DNA of 64,000 nt from Chitinophagaceae bacterium. GTDB taxonomy: Bacteria > Bacteroidota > Bacteroidia > Chitinophagales > Chitinophagaceae. The notes beneath the pieces are model-generated. The model saw nothing but the letters and a program-made list of their open reading frames with translations. It did no database searches and was not told the DNA's origin. The position numbers and the translations under genes are program-made. The DNA lies in assembly GCA_016715365.1 (NCBI GenBank), contig JADKAM010000001.1, positions 496,001-560,000 of the forward strand, in the 5' to 3' direction. Position 1 is the first letter of the stretch, and every line of letters starts with the position of its first letter. Below are positions 50,802-59,690 of this stretch, piece by piece.

Positions 50802-51926
50802 ATGGAATTAAATGACCTGTATCAAAAAGCGCTAAACTTCGGATTTTTATCTGTAGAAGAAGGCATGTACCTTTTTGAAAACGCTGCACTGACTGAATTA
50901 ATGTTTGTTGCGGATGAATTAAGAAAGAAGCAGGTGCCCCATGGTAAAGTTACCTGGCAGATAGACAGGAATGTAAACACCACCAATGTATGCATCGCCA
51001 ATTGTAAATTCTGTAATTTTTACCGCATACCTGGCCATGCCGAAGCATACATAACAGATATTGAAACGTATAAAACAAAGATTGAAGAGACCATAAAATT
51101 TGGTGGCGATCAACTGTTGCTGCAGGGAGGCCATCACCCCGAACTGGGTTTGAGTTTTTATGTAAACCTGTTTAAAGAACTTAAATCGCTTTACCCTAAT
51201 ATTAAACTGCATACACTGGGGCCGCCCGAAGTAGCTCACATTACCAAGCTGGAAAAAAGTACACACCGGGAAGTGCTGATGGCTTTAAAAGAAGCCGGTA
51301 TGGATAGCCTGCCCGGCGCCGGTGCCGAAATTTTAACCGACAGGGTAAGGCGGTTGATCAGCAAAGGAAAATGTGGTGCACAGGAATGGCTGGATATTAT
51401 GCATGAAGCACATAAACTGAATATCACTACATCTGCTACCATGATGTTTGGCCATGTAGAAACACTGCAGGAACGTTTTGAACATTTGGTAAAGATTAGA
51501 GAAGTACAAAGCCGCAAACCTGCTGAAGCAAAAGGGTTTCTTGCATTCATCCCCTGGACGTTCCAGGATGTGGATACACTATTGGCAAAAATACGTGGCG
51601 TACATAATTTAACCACAGCCGAAGAATATATACGCATGATTGCCATGAGCAGAATTATGTTGCCCAATGTTTTAAACATACAGGCAAGCTGGTTAACAGT
51701 AGGAAAACAGGTTGCACAAATTTGTTTAAATGCTGGCGCAAATGATTTTGGCAGCATTATGATTGAAGAGAATGTTGTGAGTGCTGCCGGAGCACCACAT
51801 CGTTTTACAAGTACAACCATACAACAGGCAATTAAAGAAGCGGGCTTTGAACCGCAGCTGCGCAACCAGCAATATGAGTGGCGGGATATGCCGGAAAGTA
51901 TTGTTGAACAGGTTGTAAATTATTAA
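50802..51926 (+). CDS. mqnC: Cyclic dehypoxanthinyl futalosine synthase (menaquinone, futalosine pathway)
   Basis: The 374-residue radical SAM enzyme cyclises dehypoxanthine futalosine. The cluster motif C-x3-C-x2-C is C64, C68, C71 in CIANCKFCNFYRIPG. Further MqnC signatures are QLLLQGGHHPELGL, DSLPGAGAEILTDRVR, TSATMMFGHVET, FIPWTFQ and NDFGSIMIEENVV. MqnE is the related enzyme, but the HH after QGG and the overall match favour MqnC. Menaquinone is the electron donor for the ACIII complex encoded at 13-27 kb, so this gene fits the same respiratory chain. Strong SD site upstream. Confidence 0.94.
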   Translation: MELNDLYQKALNFGFLSVEEGMYLFENAALTELMFVADELRKKQVPHGKVTWQIDRNVNTTNVCIANCKFCNFYRIPGHAEAYITDIETYKTKIEETIKFGGDQLLLQGGHHPELGLSFYVNLFKELKSLYPNIKLHTLGPPEVAHITKLEKSTHREVLMALKEAGMDSLPGAGAEILTDRVRRLISKGKCGAQEWLDIMHEAHKLNITTSATMMFGHVETLQERFEHLVKIREVQSRKPAEAKGFLAFIPWTFQDVDTLLAKIRGVHNLTTAEEYIRMIAMSRIMLPNVLNIQASWLTVGKQVAQICLNAGANDFGSIMIEENVVSAAGAPHRFTSTTIQQAIKEAGFEPQLRNQQYEWRDMPESIVEQVVNY

Positions 51927-51934
51927 AACATCAC

Positions 51935-51960
51935 ACCCCTAACCCCCTAAAGGGGGAATA
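51935..51960. repeat. CCCCTAACCCCCT-type intergenic element
   Basis: The spacer contains ACCCCTAACCCCCTAAAGGG and continues as GGAAT, with a CCCCC-TAAA-GGGGG hairpin at 51943-51956. This is a familiar dispersed Bacteroidota intergenic motif by recall. It sits 5 bp before the DUF3817 start. Confidence 0.6.
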
Positions 51961-51965
51961 TACAC

Positions 51966-52283
51966 ATGATAACAAATAAAGCAAAAAAATTACTGCACCG
52001 TTTCAGAATGATTGGTATTGCAGAAGGTATTTCATTTTTGGTCTTATTGCTGATTGCCATGCCGCTTAAATACTTTTTTAATTTTCCCGAAGCTGTAAAA
52101 GTGATGGGCTGGATACATGGTGCACTCTTTGTAACATTTATCTATTTTGCATTTGAGGTAATGGGCAGTTTAAAGAAAAGTTTTTTATGGTTCATTAAAG
52201 CCTTTATTGCTGCTTTTATTCCCTTAGGTACATTTATTTTCGACAGGGAATTAAAAAAGGAAGAAGCCCTGCTGGCTTCCTGA
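51966..52283 (+). CDS. DUF3817 family small membrane protein
   Basis: The 105-residue protein has three helices (about residues 16-34, 47-66 and 76-94) with the DUF3817 pattern FRMIGIAEGISFLVLLLIAMP and KVMGWIHGALFVTFIYFAF, and a charged tail (FDRELKKEEALLAS). The family is known from integral membrane proteins of unknown function, related in sequence to the C-terminal domain of some transporters. It lies 39 bp after mqnC in the same direction. Confidence 0.88.
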   Translation: MITNKAKKLLHRFRMIGIAEGISFLVLLLIAMPLKYFFNFPEAVKVMGWIHGALFVTFIYFAFEVMGSLKKSFLWFIKAFIAAFIPLGTFIFDRELKKEEALLAS

Positions 52284-52333
52284 TATACTGCAGTTTAATT
52301 CCCCATGTTTAGCAGCCTGATTTTATTTATAAG

Positions 52334-52386
52334 TTGATTAAGACGGCTATTTTTTTTTAAATTTGATAAGATTTTTTATCAAATTT
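52334..52386 (+). promoter_or_regulatory. Promoter of the haloperoxidase unit overlapped by an inverted repeat
   Basis: TTG (52334-52336), a 21-base spacer and TAAATTTG (52358-52365) make a consensus promoter. A perfect 11-bp inverted repeat, AAATTTGATAA (52359-52369) and TTATCAAATTT (52376-52386), overlaps the -7 box and the likely start point 52371. This looks like an operator or a leader hairpin. Confidence 0.65.
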
Positions 52387-52393
52387 TAATACA

Positions 52394-53722
52394 ATGACTA
52401 AACAACTGCCATTAAAAAGATTACTCCTCACCATTATTGTCATTTTCAGTTTTACTATTCAGCAGGCAAAAGCCCAGGATAAAGCTGTTGTACTGCACGA
52501 ATTAAATGATCTTTTGATAAACACCGTAATGGTTGATTTTTTCACACCTCCGGTGGCAAGCCGTATTTATGCCTATCCCAATATTGCTTTTTACGAATGC
52601 ATCAGGCTCGATGACCCTGCTATTGGTTCTTTATCCGGAAAGCTGAACGGATTGGGTAATTTACCTGCGCCGCCGGCAAATATCAAAATTGATAATTTTA
52701 TTGCAGCAGCAGTTTCATTTTCTTATACAGCACAAAGCCTGGTTGGCTCCGAGTATAAACTGGAAAGCTGGCGTCAGCATTTTATTGATTCGGTTTTATT
52801 TGGTAAAAGCAATGCCGAGCTGGTAAAAAATTCTCTGCTGTATGGTAAGCTGGTTGCCGATAGTGTTTTTGCATGGGCCAAAAGAGATAATTATAATCAA
52901 TCCCGTGCCATGCCAAGGTTTACACTTTCAACCGAGCCGGGCACCTGGCAACCTACACCTGCCGATTATGCCCAGGCTATTGAACCTTTCTGGAACACCA
53001 TCAGGCCATACACATTAAGTTCTCCCGCTCAATTTTCACCAAAAGAAAAACTTCCTTTCAGCCTTAAAAAAAATTCTTCCTTTTATAAAACAATGATGGA
53101 TGTGTATGAGATGGGCAAAAAACTGGATACCACACAAAAAGCCATTGCAAAATATTGGGATGATAACCCCAATGTTTCGGTAAATATGGGGCACCTGAAT
53201 TATTTTATTCATAAAATTTCGCCGGGCGGGCATTGGCTGATGATAACCAAGCAGGCTTGTGAAGAAAAAAACGAAACCGTTAGCCGCTCTTCCCTGGCTT
53301 ATACACTAACATCCATTGCGTTATTTGATGCGTTTATTTCCTGCTGGGATGAAAAATTTAAAACCAACCTTATCAGGCCTATAACGGTAATCAACGATCA
53401 TGTAGATAAAAACTGGCAACCTTACATTCAAACACCACCGTTTCCAGAATTTACAAGTGGCCATTCTGTTACATCAAATGCCGCAGCCACTGTGCTTACC
53501 GCTTTATTTGGCGATAATTATAAATTCACAGATAAAACAGAAATTCCTTTTGGCAATGATATCCGCCGGTTTAACTCTTTTTATGAAGCTGCATATGAAT
53601 CCAGTATGAGCAGGGTGTATGGTGGCATTCATTATGCCGAAACTGCCCGTATCAGCGTTATACAGGGTAAAGAAATAGGGGCCCATGTTTTAAAAACACT
53701 GTATCCGGCTGCAATTAAATAA
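52394..53722 (+). CDS. Vanadium-dependent haloperoxidase, PAP2 superfamily, exported
   Basis: The 442-residue protein has a signal peptide (LLTIIVIFSFTIQQAKAQ). The vanadate/phosphate pocket of the PAP2 fold is complete: KTNLIRPITVI (K-x6-RP motif), PEFTSGHS (P-S/T-G-H) and SRVYGGIHYAE (S-R-x5-H). Such enzymes may oxidise halides, hydrolyse phosphate esters, or act in lipid phosphatase roles; the sequence alone does not decide. It lies 14 bp before the CRTAC1-like gene and is likely its operon partner, with a strong promoter upstream. Confidence 0.88.
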   Translation: MTKQLPLKRLLLTIIVIFSFTIQQAKAQDKAVVLHELNDLLINTVMVDFFTPPVASRIYAYPNIAFYECIRLDDPAIGSLSGKLNGLGNLPAPPANIKIDNFIAAAVSFSYTAQSLVGSEYKLESWRQHFIDSVLFGKSNAELVKNSLLYGKLVADSVFAWAKRDNYNQSRAMPRFTLSTEPGTWQPTPADYAQAIEPFWNTIRPYTLSSPAQFSPKEKLPFSLKKNSSFYKTMMDVYEMGKKLDTTQKAIAKYWDDNPNVSVNMGHLNYFIHKISPGGHWLMITKQACEEKNETVSRSSLAYTLTSIALFDAFISCWDEKFKTNLIRPITVINDHVDKNWQPYIQTPPFPEFTSGHSVTSNAAATVLTALFGDNYKFTDKTEIPFGNDIRRFNSFYEAAYESSMSRVYGGIHYAETARISVIQGKEIGAHVLKTLYPAAIK

Positions 53723-53736
53723 AACAAATTATACCA

Positions 53737-56700
53737 ATGGCAAAACATCGTTTAGTTTCATGCTTACTCTTTATTTTTTCAGCAGTTACTGCACAGGCAC
53801 AACTGACTAATACAGGTAAACAATTTACCCTGATGCCTGAAAGCATAACCGGTGTTGATTTTAGAAATGATATTGTTGAAACGCAAACCATGTTCCTGTA
53901 TGTATATGAGTACCTGTATGTAGGTGCCGGTGTAAGTGTTGGCGATATTAATAATGATGGACTGCCTGATCTTTATTTTACATCAACACTGGCCAGTAAT
54001 AAACTGTACCTGAACCTCGGCAACTTTAAATTTAAAGATATAACAGAAAGCGCCGGTGTTAACGGAGGTGTGGGCATTAAAACCGGTACTACCATGGTTG
54101 ATATCAATAACGATGGCTACCTGGATATTTTGGTCTGTAAGTCGGGTTATAAAGATGCGAACCTGAGAAAGAAAATGCTCTACATCAATAACAAGAATAA
54201 CACATTCACCGACATGGCCGAATCCTTTGGCCTGGATGATGCCAGCTACAGCATGCAATCTTACTTTTTTGATTATGATAATGATGGCGATAAAGATGTT
54301 TACTTCCTGAACCATCCGATTGATTTCAGCAAAACAATGACCATACCGGCAACCATGGTAAATGGTAAAGCAGTGTATAATGCCGATACCAATACTGTTT
54401 ATGTAAGCGACAGGCTTTTTGAAAATCGCGGCGGAAAATTTGTTGATGTTACAAAAAAAGCCGGCCTTATAAACCATGCTTTTGGTTTAAGCGTTTCTGT
54501 TGCTGATATAAATAAAGATGGCTGGCCCGACCTGTACGTTGCCAACGATTTTAATAAACCCGATTTCCTGTACATCAATAATAAGAACGGCACATTCAGC
54601 GATAAACTTACATCGTATGTAAACCATATCAGCTTTTCTTCTATGGGTAGCAGCATCAGTGATTTAAATAACGATGGGCTTGAAGATATACTGGTGATGG
54701 ATATGGCTGTGGAAGAACCGGTCAGACAAAAACAATTGTTTGCGGTAAATCAAAACTACGATAAATTTCAACTGTTGCTGAAATATGGTTTGTATTATCA
54801 ATACCCACACAACAGTTTTCAGTTAAACAATGGCAATGGCACATTCAGCGAAATATCAAACTATTCGGGCATTGCCGAAACCGATTGGAGCTGGAGTGTA
54901 CTTACCGCCGATTTTGATAACGACAGCTGGAAAGATATTTACATCACCAACGGATTAAAGCGTGACATGACAGACTGGGATTATAAAGTCTTTGTTCTCG
55001 ACTCCGTAATCAACACAATGAACAGGGGAAAGGCAGTTGATCTTAACACCTGGTTAAAAAGTATGCCTGAGGTACCGGTTAAAAATTATTTTTACCGAAA
55101 CACCGGAACTTTACAGTTTGAAAAAGTAACCGATTCCTGGACCGATGCACCCCCGTCATTTTCAAATGGTGCTGCCTATGCCGACCTGGATAATGACGGC
55201 GACCTTGACCTGGTTGTAAATAATATAGATGCGCCTGCATTTATACTGAAAAACAATGCAAGAGAAAACGCCGCTGCAAATCATTTCCTGCGTTTTAAGT
55301 TTTTAAAGAAGTCCGGCTCTTTTGATGAAGTGTATGGCGCTGTTGTAAAATTAACCAATGCTGCAGGGCAAATACAATTACAGCATTACGATCCGCAAAG
55401 AGGTTTTCTCTCTTCATCCGAACATGCTTTGCATTTTGGTACCGGCAGCGAAACTGTAATATCAAAAGTTGAAATTATTTTTCCTTCATCAAAAAAAATA
55501 ACACTGCAAAATGTACAGGCAGATCAGGTGTTAGCTATTTATGAATCTGATGCAAAAACCACGGGTGCTAACATTGCTGCAGGTTCAAAAAATAAATTTA
55601 CCGATGCAAGCAAAGCCGGCAAACTAACCTACACACAAAAAGAAAATGACTTTATAGATTTTAAAAGAGAGCCGCTGATACCTTACAAGTGCAGCCGCAA
55701 AGGGCCTTATTATGCCAAAGCAGATGTAAACGGCGATAAGCAGGAAGATTTTTTTATTGGTGGCGCTGCAGGCACCGAAGGAAAATTAATGCTGCAAAAT
55801 GCAAACGGATCTTTTACAGAAAAGAAACAGGCTGTGTTTGCTGCCGCCAAAAACCAGGAAGACATGAGCGCTCTTTTCTTTGATGCAGATGGTGATGGAG
55901 ATATGGATTTGTATGTAGTAAGTGGCGGTGCCGAGTTTTCGCCGGGCAATACTTTATACCAGGACCGGTTGTATAAAAATGATGGCAAAGGTAATTTTAC
56001 CACAGCGGCCAATGCTTTACCTGTAGAGGGTTTTAATGGATCGAGCGTTACTGCACTGGATTATGATGGTGATGGCGATATGGATCTTTTTGTGGGTGGG
56101 CATGTGGTGCCGGGCAGGTTTCCTAAAGCCGACAGAAGTATGCTTTTACAAAATAACAAAGGATTTTTTACAGATGTCACCAATCAATTTGCAAAACCAT
56201 TGTTTAACGCTGGTATCATTAACCAGGCAGTTTGGGCCGATGTGGATGGTGATGGAAAAAATGAATTGTCGGTTTGTGGCGAGTGGATGCCGCTGGAAAT
56301 GTACAGTTACCAGGATGGGCAGTTTGTAAAAAAACAACATTCGGTTCATATTATTTTACCATCACAAAAAGATACCCTTATCAGCATGGATGCTTTGATA
56401 GGCTGGTGGTATAATATGAAAGCCGAAGACCTGAACAATGACGGCCGCATGGATTTTGTAATGGGCAACCGTGGTTTAAATTCATTAATAAAAGGCAATA
56501 TCAGCGAGCCCTGCACCATTTATGCAAAAGACTTTGATAACAACGGCAGTTATGATGCTGTGCTGGGATATTACAACCAGGGTAAGTGTTACCCGCTGTT
56601 CAGCAGAGACCAGTTAATTGACCAGATACCATCCATGCGCAAAAAATTTGTACGCTACCGTGACTATTCCGGCAAAACACTGGATGATATTTTTACAGTA

Positions 56701-57102
56701 AACGAGAAGAAGGATATGGAAGTTTTTAAAACCAATTTTTTTGCATCGGGTGTTTTAATGAACGAAGGCAATAACAGTTTCCGTTTTATTCCTTTTCCTG
56801 ATAAAGCTCAATTCTCTACCATCAATGATATGGTTATTGACGATATTGACAACGATGGTATAAAAGATATTTTGGTTTGTGGTAACTCTGATGATGCTTC
56901 AGTTATCGTGGGCGTGTATGATGCAACATCAGCCCTGCTTTTAAAAGGAACAGGCAAGGGAAATTTTGCTGCAGTATCGCCAGCCGAAAACGGATTGAAT
57001 GTAAAAGGTGAATCCCGTAAAATGGTTTACCTGAAGGATAAAGGCAAAACCACATTGATCTTTTTAAAGAATAATGCAGCAGCGCAGGTGTTTATGAAAT
57101 AG
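53737..57102 (+). CDS. CRTAC1-like protein with FG-GAP/VCBS repeats and ASPIC/UnbV domain
   Basis: The 1121-residue exported protein (signal peptide to about residue 22) has many calcium-binding FG-GAP loops: DINNDGLPDLYF, DINNDGYLDILV, DYDNDGDKDVYF, DINKDGWPDLYV, DLNNDGLEDILV and DLDNDGDLDLVV in the first half, and DADGDGDMDLYV, DYDGDGDMDLFV, DVDGDGKNELSV, DLNNDGRMDFVM and DIDNDGIKDILV in the second. They suggest two beta-propellers. An ASPIC/UnbV domain (VYGAVVKLTNAAGQIQL, GFLSSSEHALHFG) lies between, at about residues 525-605. Surface binding or adhesion is likely; the pairing with a haloperoxidase is notable. Confidence 0.92.
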   Translation: MAKHRLVSCLLFIFSAVTAQAQLTNTGKQFTLMPESITGVDFRNDIVETQTMFLYVYEYLYVGAGVSVGDINNDGLPDLYFTSTLASNKLYLNLGNFKFKDITESAGVNGGVGIKTGTTMVDINNDGYLDILVCKSGYKDANLRKKMLYINNKNNTFTDMAESFGLDDASYSMQSYFFDYDNDGDKDVYFLNHPIDFSKTMTIPATMVNGKAVYNADTNTVYVSDRLFENRGGKFVDVTKKAGLINHAFGLSVSVADINKDGWPDLYVANDFNKPDFLYINNKNGTFSDKLTSYVNHISFSSMGSSISDLNNDGLEDILVMDMAVEEPVRQKQLFAVNQNYDKFQLLLKYGLYYQYPHNSFQLNNGNGTFSEISNYSGIAETDWSWSVLTADFDNDSWKDIYITNGLKRDMTDWDYKVFVLDSVINTMNRGKAVDLNTWLKSMPEVPVKNYFYRNTGTLQFEKVTDSWTDAPPSFSNGAAYADLDNDGDLDLVVNNIDAPAFILKNNARENAAANHFLRFKFLKKSGSFDEVYGAVVKLTNAAGQIQLQHYDPQRGFLSSSEHALHFGTGSETVISKVEIIFPSSKKITLQNVQADQVLAIYESDAKTTGANIAAGSKNKFTDASKAGKLTYTQKENDFIDFKREPLIPYKCSRKGPYYAKADVNGDKQEDFFIGGAAGTEGKLMLQNANGSFTEKKQAVFAAAKNQEDMSALFFDADGDGDMDLYVVSGGAEFSPGNTLYQDRLYKNDGKGNFTTAANALPVEGFNGSSVTALDYDGDGDMDLFVGGHVVPGRFPKADRSMLLQNNKGFFTDVTNQFAKPLFNAGIINQAVWADVDGDGKNELSVCGEWMPLEMYSYQDGQFVKKQHSVHIILPSQKDTLISMDALIGWWYNMKAEDLNNDGRMDFVMGNRGLNSLIKGNISEPCTIYAKDFDNNGSYDAVLGYYNQGKCYPLFSRDQLIDQIPSMRKKFVRYRDYSGKTLDDIFTVNEKKDMEVFKTNFFASGVLMNEGNNSFRFIPFPDKAQFSTINDMVIDDIDNDGIKDILVCGNSDDASVIVGVYDATSALLLKGTGKGNFAAVSPAENGLNVKGESRKMVYLKDKGKTTLIFLKNNAAAQVFMK

Positions 57103-57109
57103 TAAAAAA

Positions 57110-57517
57110 TTACTTCAACAACAACTTTCCAAATTTCTCTATCTCTGCAAGTTCCAGTGCAGGAATATTTTCGTTGTTGTCAAATTTCGATTTTAAAAAC
57201 AATAACCTTTTGTGCTGGGGATATTTATCCAGGATGGCGGTAATCATTTTTCCAACTGATTCATCTTTTACAGGAAGGGGTGCGGTGATTGTTGCTGCAG
57301 CCCGTTCCCTGGTTGGTTTTTTTTTGATGATGGCTTCCAGCGTTGCAAGTCTGCCCTGAGAAATATTGGCGGTCTTGCTTGCTTTGCTGTGCAGACCTTC
57401 CAGTTGCTTTTTACTGAGGCCACCCCGGTTGCAGTATTGCTGGTGCAGGCTGTTTACAAAGTTTGAAGTTGGGTGGGCCTTCACCATTTCATTTAATATA
57501 TCTAACAGTACATCCAT
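57110..57517 (-). CDS. Hypothetical protein, 135 residues
   Basis: I use the ATG at 57517 (MDVLLDILNEM): the longer frame to 57547 reads through the terminator stem just upstream. The protein is helical, with a Lys-rich middle (AIIKKKPTRERAAAT) and no signal peptide or known motif. Segments such as KAHPTSNFVNSLHQQYCNRGGLSKKQLEGL could form a small helical domain, each given in part. The last stretch is Leu/Glu-rich. Its stop converges with the CRTAC1-like gene, 7 bp apart. No family recognised. Confidence 0.7.
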   Translation of the reverse strand: MDVLLDILNEMVKAHPTSNFVNSLHQQYCNRGGLSKKQLEGLHSKASKTANISQGRLATLEAIIKKKPTRERAAATITAPLPVKDESVGKMITAILDKYPQHKRLLFLKSKFDNNENIPALELAEIEKFGKLLLK

Positions 57518-57539
57518 TTTGTTGCAACGAAAGTAATCT

Positions 57540-57572
57540 AAAAACACAAAGCCACCCGAAAGTGGCTTTGTG
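57540..57572 (-). terminator. Intrinsic terminator after the exported Tyr/Asn-rich gene
   Basis: A perfect 11-bp stem (CACAAAGCCAC/GTGGCTTTGTG, 57545-57572) around a 6-nt loop is followed on the minus strand by TTTTTAG. It ends the transcript of the gene at 57594 before the next gene begins. Confidence 0.75.
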
Positions 57573-57593
57573 ACCCTGCTATTCTAAAACTAA

Positions 57594-58073
57594 TTAATCA
57601 TCTCCCTTACCATGGCCCTTTCCTTTGCCTTTGTTATTTCCTTTACCATTACCATTCTTTTTATACTGCCCGTTATGGTTTCCATTATCATGCTTATTCT
57701 TGATGATCACCTGGTGGTTATTGTAGTTTTTATACCGGGCATATTTTACTTTATGATCATTAAAATATTTGTATGCGTTCGGTCTGTTCACTACAACCTT
57801 ATACCCCGAGTATATATTATAATTTGAATGTGCAGGCGGTAATCCTGCTGAAAAAACCCATCTATTGCCCGAAAAATAAACAAACTGCTTTTGAGGAACA
57901 TAATAATAGGTTTCAATATCAGGCATATAATAATATTCTGCATAATTATACCCCGATGGGCCCCATTCAGGCTGAGAACCGATATTAATATTGACACTCA
58001 CCTGTGCTTTGGATGTGTTTACCATTGCAATTGTTGCAATGCCTAAAAACATACTTAACATTATCTTTTTCAT
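57594..58073 (-). CDS. Exported Tyr/Asn-rich protein with basic Gly-Lys tail
   Basis: The start at 58073 (159 residues) gives a clean signal peptide (MKKIMLSMFLGIATIAMVN, cleaved near KAQ); the 15-residue extension to 58118 is unlikely. The mature part has YNYAEYYYMPDIETYYYVP and an FSGNRWVFSAGLPP strand, a Tyr/Trp-rich sheet, then a long Asn/His/Lys tail (NGKGNNKGKGKGHGKGDD). It resembles small YXWGXW-like exported proteins of Bacteroidota in composition, but I cannot name a family. Its own terminator lies just downstream. Confidence 0.7.
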   Translation of the reverse strand: MKKIMLSMFLGIATIAMVNTSKAQVSVNINIGSQPEWGPSGYNYAEYYYMPDIETYYYVPQKQFVYFSGNRWVFSAGLPPAHSNYNIYSGYKVVVNRPNAYKYFNDHKVKYARYKNYNNHQVIIKNKHDNGNHNGQYKKNGNGKGNNKGKGKGHGKGDD

Positions 58074-58149
58074 ATTAATTCTATTTGGTTCAACTCTGTA
58101 AGCCAAATACAATGCCAAAGAAAAAAATGTAGGAATTTTAAAACACTTA

Positions 58150-58959
58150 TCAAATCAGCGGGTGTTGTTTGCCAGTAATCAAAACTTCATCGCCAACGGC
58201 AATCCATTTTCCAAATTCGGATGAGGGGATGTAACAATCCACCGATAAATAATACCCATGGTTATAATCATCTAATGTTGACCCTGGAGGCAGATTTGCG
58301 GTTCGTTGTTGTGCAAAAGATTTTTGAAAGCCATGAATCGCTTCCCCGGTTTCGGGATGGCGGGTTGGCACAATACATCTTGCACGTGGACTGATTCCCT
58401 GCAATTTTGTATCGCCTATTTTAAATCCGATCGCTTTGCCTTCTTCCAAAAAAAGTTTGTCTTCCCAAAATGCCGGCACAGCCGTTAATTCAATAGTTGC
58501 ACGAAAACGTTTCCTTGTTTCTTCAATATCCATATTATTAAACCAGCTGCCAACAGCATGTAGGCTCGCGGTTGACAACACGGTTACCCCGCTTTTAACC
58601 GGTATGTCTAAAAATTCGCCCAGCGCATTTTTGTAAAGCGCAACAGGCATTTCAAAAAATGCTGAAAGAAATTCATCAAGCGCAGCTTTATCTTTTTGTA
58701 AATGAAAATGATTCCAGGCTGTTTCTGATTCGAGCCTTAAAGAAATTACTTCACGTTCAAAATCAATTGCTGATCTGAGTAAATGCACCCGTTCATTTGA
58801 TTTTCCATTCACAAACTTTCCATTACTATCTAGGATGGCATACTCTCTGTCATGGACCAGGCAGCCTCCATTACCTATCTGTGCTTTTTGCAAAGAAATT
58901 CCATCCAGTGATTTAACCGGGTAAATGGTAATGCGATCAACAACCGGGTTTACATCCAT
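58150..58959 (-). CDS. MOSC-domain protein with MOSC N-terminal barrel
   Basis: The 269-residue protein has an N-terminal beta-barrel (VDRITIYPVKSLDGISL, LVHDREYAILD) and the C-terminal MOSC domain (about residues 120-268) with the cysteine in RARCIVPTRHPETGE, the position of the sulfur-carrying Cys in this family. The ATG at 58959 is used; the frame extends only one more possible start (TTG at 58965). MOSC proteins carry sulfur or reduce N-hydroxy compounds with a molybdenum cofactor; the bacterial YcbX/YiiM type fits by layout. No neighbour gives a substrate. Confidence 0.92.
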   Translation of the reverse strand: MDVNPVVDRITIYPVKSLDGISLQKAQIGNGGCLVHDREYAILDSNGKFVNGKSNERVHLLRSAIDFEREVISLRLESETAWNHFHLQKDKAALDEFLSAFFEMPVALYKNALGEFLDIPVKSGVTVLSTASLHAVGSWFNNMDIEETRKRFRATIELTAVPAFWEDKLFLEEGKAIGFKIGDTKLQGISPRARCIVPTRHPETGEAIHGFQKSFAQQRTANLPPGSTLDDYNHGYYLSVDCYIPSSEFGKWIAVGDEVLITGKQHPLI

Positions 58960-59067
58960 GTACAATTGATTTTTGAATCCGTTAAAAAAAACACAACAAG
59001 CTTTTTCTTTTAAACCACCCGTTTCTCATCTGGTCTATTCTTTTATAACCAATTTAAAACATTAATT

Positions 59068-59190
59068 ATGAAAAAGTATTTACAATTAGAAATTTCTACT
59101 GCAGAAACCCTTGCCTTTATTGCCATTCTTTGCTGGATAGCTGCTTCTTGTTTTGTACCATTGCCAGAAGTAAATTCTCTTGGAAGATAA
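59068..59190 (+). CDS. Small putative membrane peptide, 40 residues
   Basis: ATG at 59068 opens a 40-codon frame: MKKYLQLEISTAETLAFIAI, then a hydrophobic Cys/Trp segment (LCWIAASCFVPLP) and VNSLGR. One helix could span the membrane. The upstream bases are A-rich, as is usual here, but there is no good promoter. It stands at the head of a ~620-bp stretch without a normal gene. Function unknown; it may be spurious. Confidence 0.4.
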   Translation: MKKYLQLEISTAETLAFIAILCWIAASCFVPLPEVNSLGR

Positions 59191-59288
59191 GTCTTAGTGG
59201 CAGGTTTAGTCTGGATTGCTTAAAAACGGGGACAGTATACAATAATCTCAGATATGCGGCGTTAAGATTAATACTAAACAATCTCCTA

Positions 59289-59450
59289 ATGACGAAAACC
59301 CCCTACCAGGCAAAATCCGGCCATATTTTGGTGCAGGCAATTAAAAGTTTTATCGGTAAGCTCAGGCAAAATCCTGATGTTTACCCCATTCGTTACTACA
59401 AAAAGAGTCGCAGGTTTGGCAGTAGTTTTAACAGAGAGGCAGTAAAATAA
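59289..59450 (+). CDS. Small basic protein candidate, 53 residues
   Basis: ATG at 59289 gives 53 residues with a strong positive charge: AIKSFIGKLRQNPDVYPIRY and KKSRRFGSSFNREAVK. No signal peptide or motif. The longer frame from 59130 looks unreal (Cys/Phe-rich start). Promoter evidence is lacking, and the frame may be chance. Confidence 0.35.
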   Translation: MTKTPYQAKSGHILVQAIKSFIGKLRQNPDVYPIRYYKKSRRFGSSFNREAVK

Positions 59451-59498
59451 CTATCTCTGTTCGGAAATTACCTTACAAAAGATTAAGCAAAACCGCTC

Positions 59499-59530
59499 TT
59501 GACAATATGTATAACGAGTTTGTACTTTTG
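59499..59530 (+). promoter_or_regulatory. Consensus promoter for a 46-residue gene
   Basis: TTG (59499-59501), a 21-base spacer and TACTTTTG (59523-59530) match the Bacteroidota consensus. The transcription start would be near 59536, 13 nt before the ATG at 59549. Confidence 0.75.
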
Positions 59531-59548
59531 AAGTGTAAAATCTGATGT

Positions 59549-59689
59549 ATGAAAAACTATACCACCACTACCGAACAGCAGTTTTCTGTTGCAGGCATTT
59601 TTAAGGTCCTGGGCAATGCCTTAAAAAACTTATTTGAATCCGGAAGTAACAAGGATTTTAAAAGATTGAAAGATTTTATTTCATCCTAA
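59549..59689 (+). CDS. 46-residue peptide gene
   Basis: ATG at 59549 gives MKNYTTTTEQQFSVAGIFKV, a helix-like LGNALKNLFESG and a charged tail NKDFKRLKDFISS. It is the only frame after the consensus promoter at 59499-59530, with a 13-nt leader, and its stop is 2 bp from the convergent M23 peptidase stop. A Thr-rich start followed by an amphipathic Phe/Leu/Lys helix could fit a small regulatory or secreted peptide. No family recognised. Confidence 0.6.
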   Translation: MKNYTTTTEQQFSVAGIFKVLGNALKNLFESGSNKDFKRLKDFISS

Positions 59690-59690
59690 G

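Noticed and set aside
59130..59288. N-terminal part of a 106-residue frame
   Set aside because: Composition looks random; it overlaps the better 40-codon frame at 59068.
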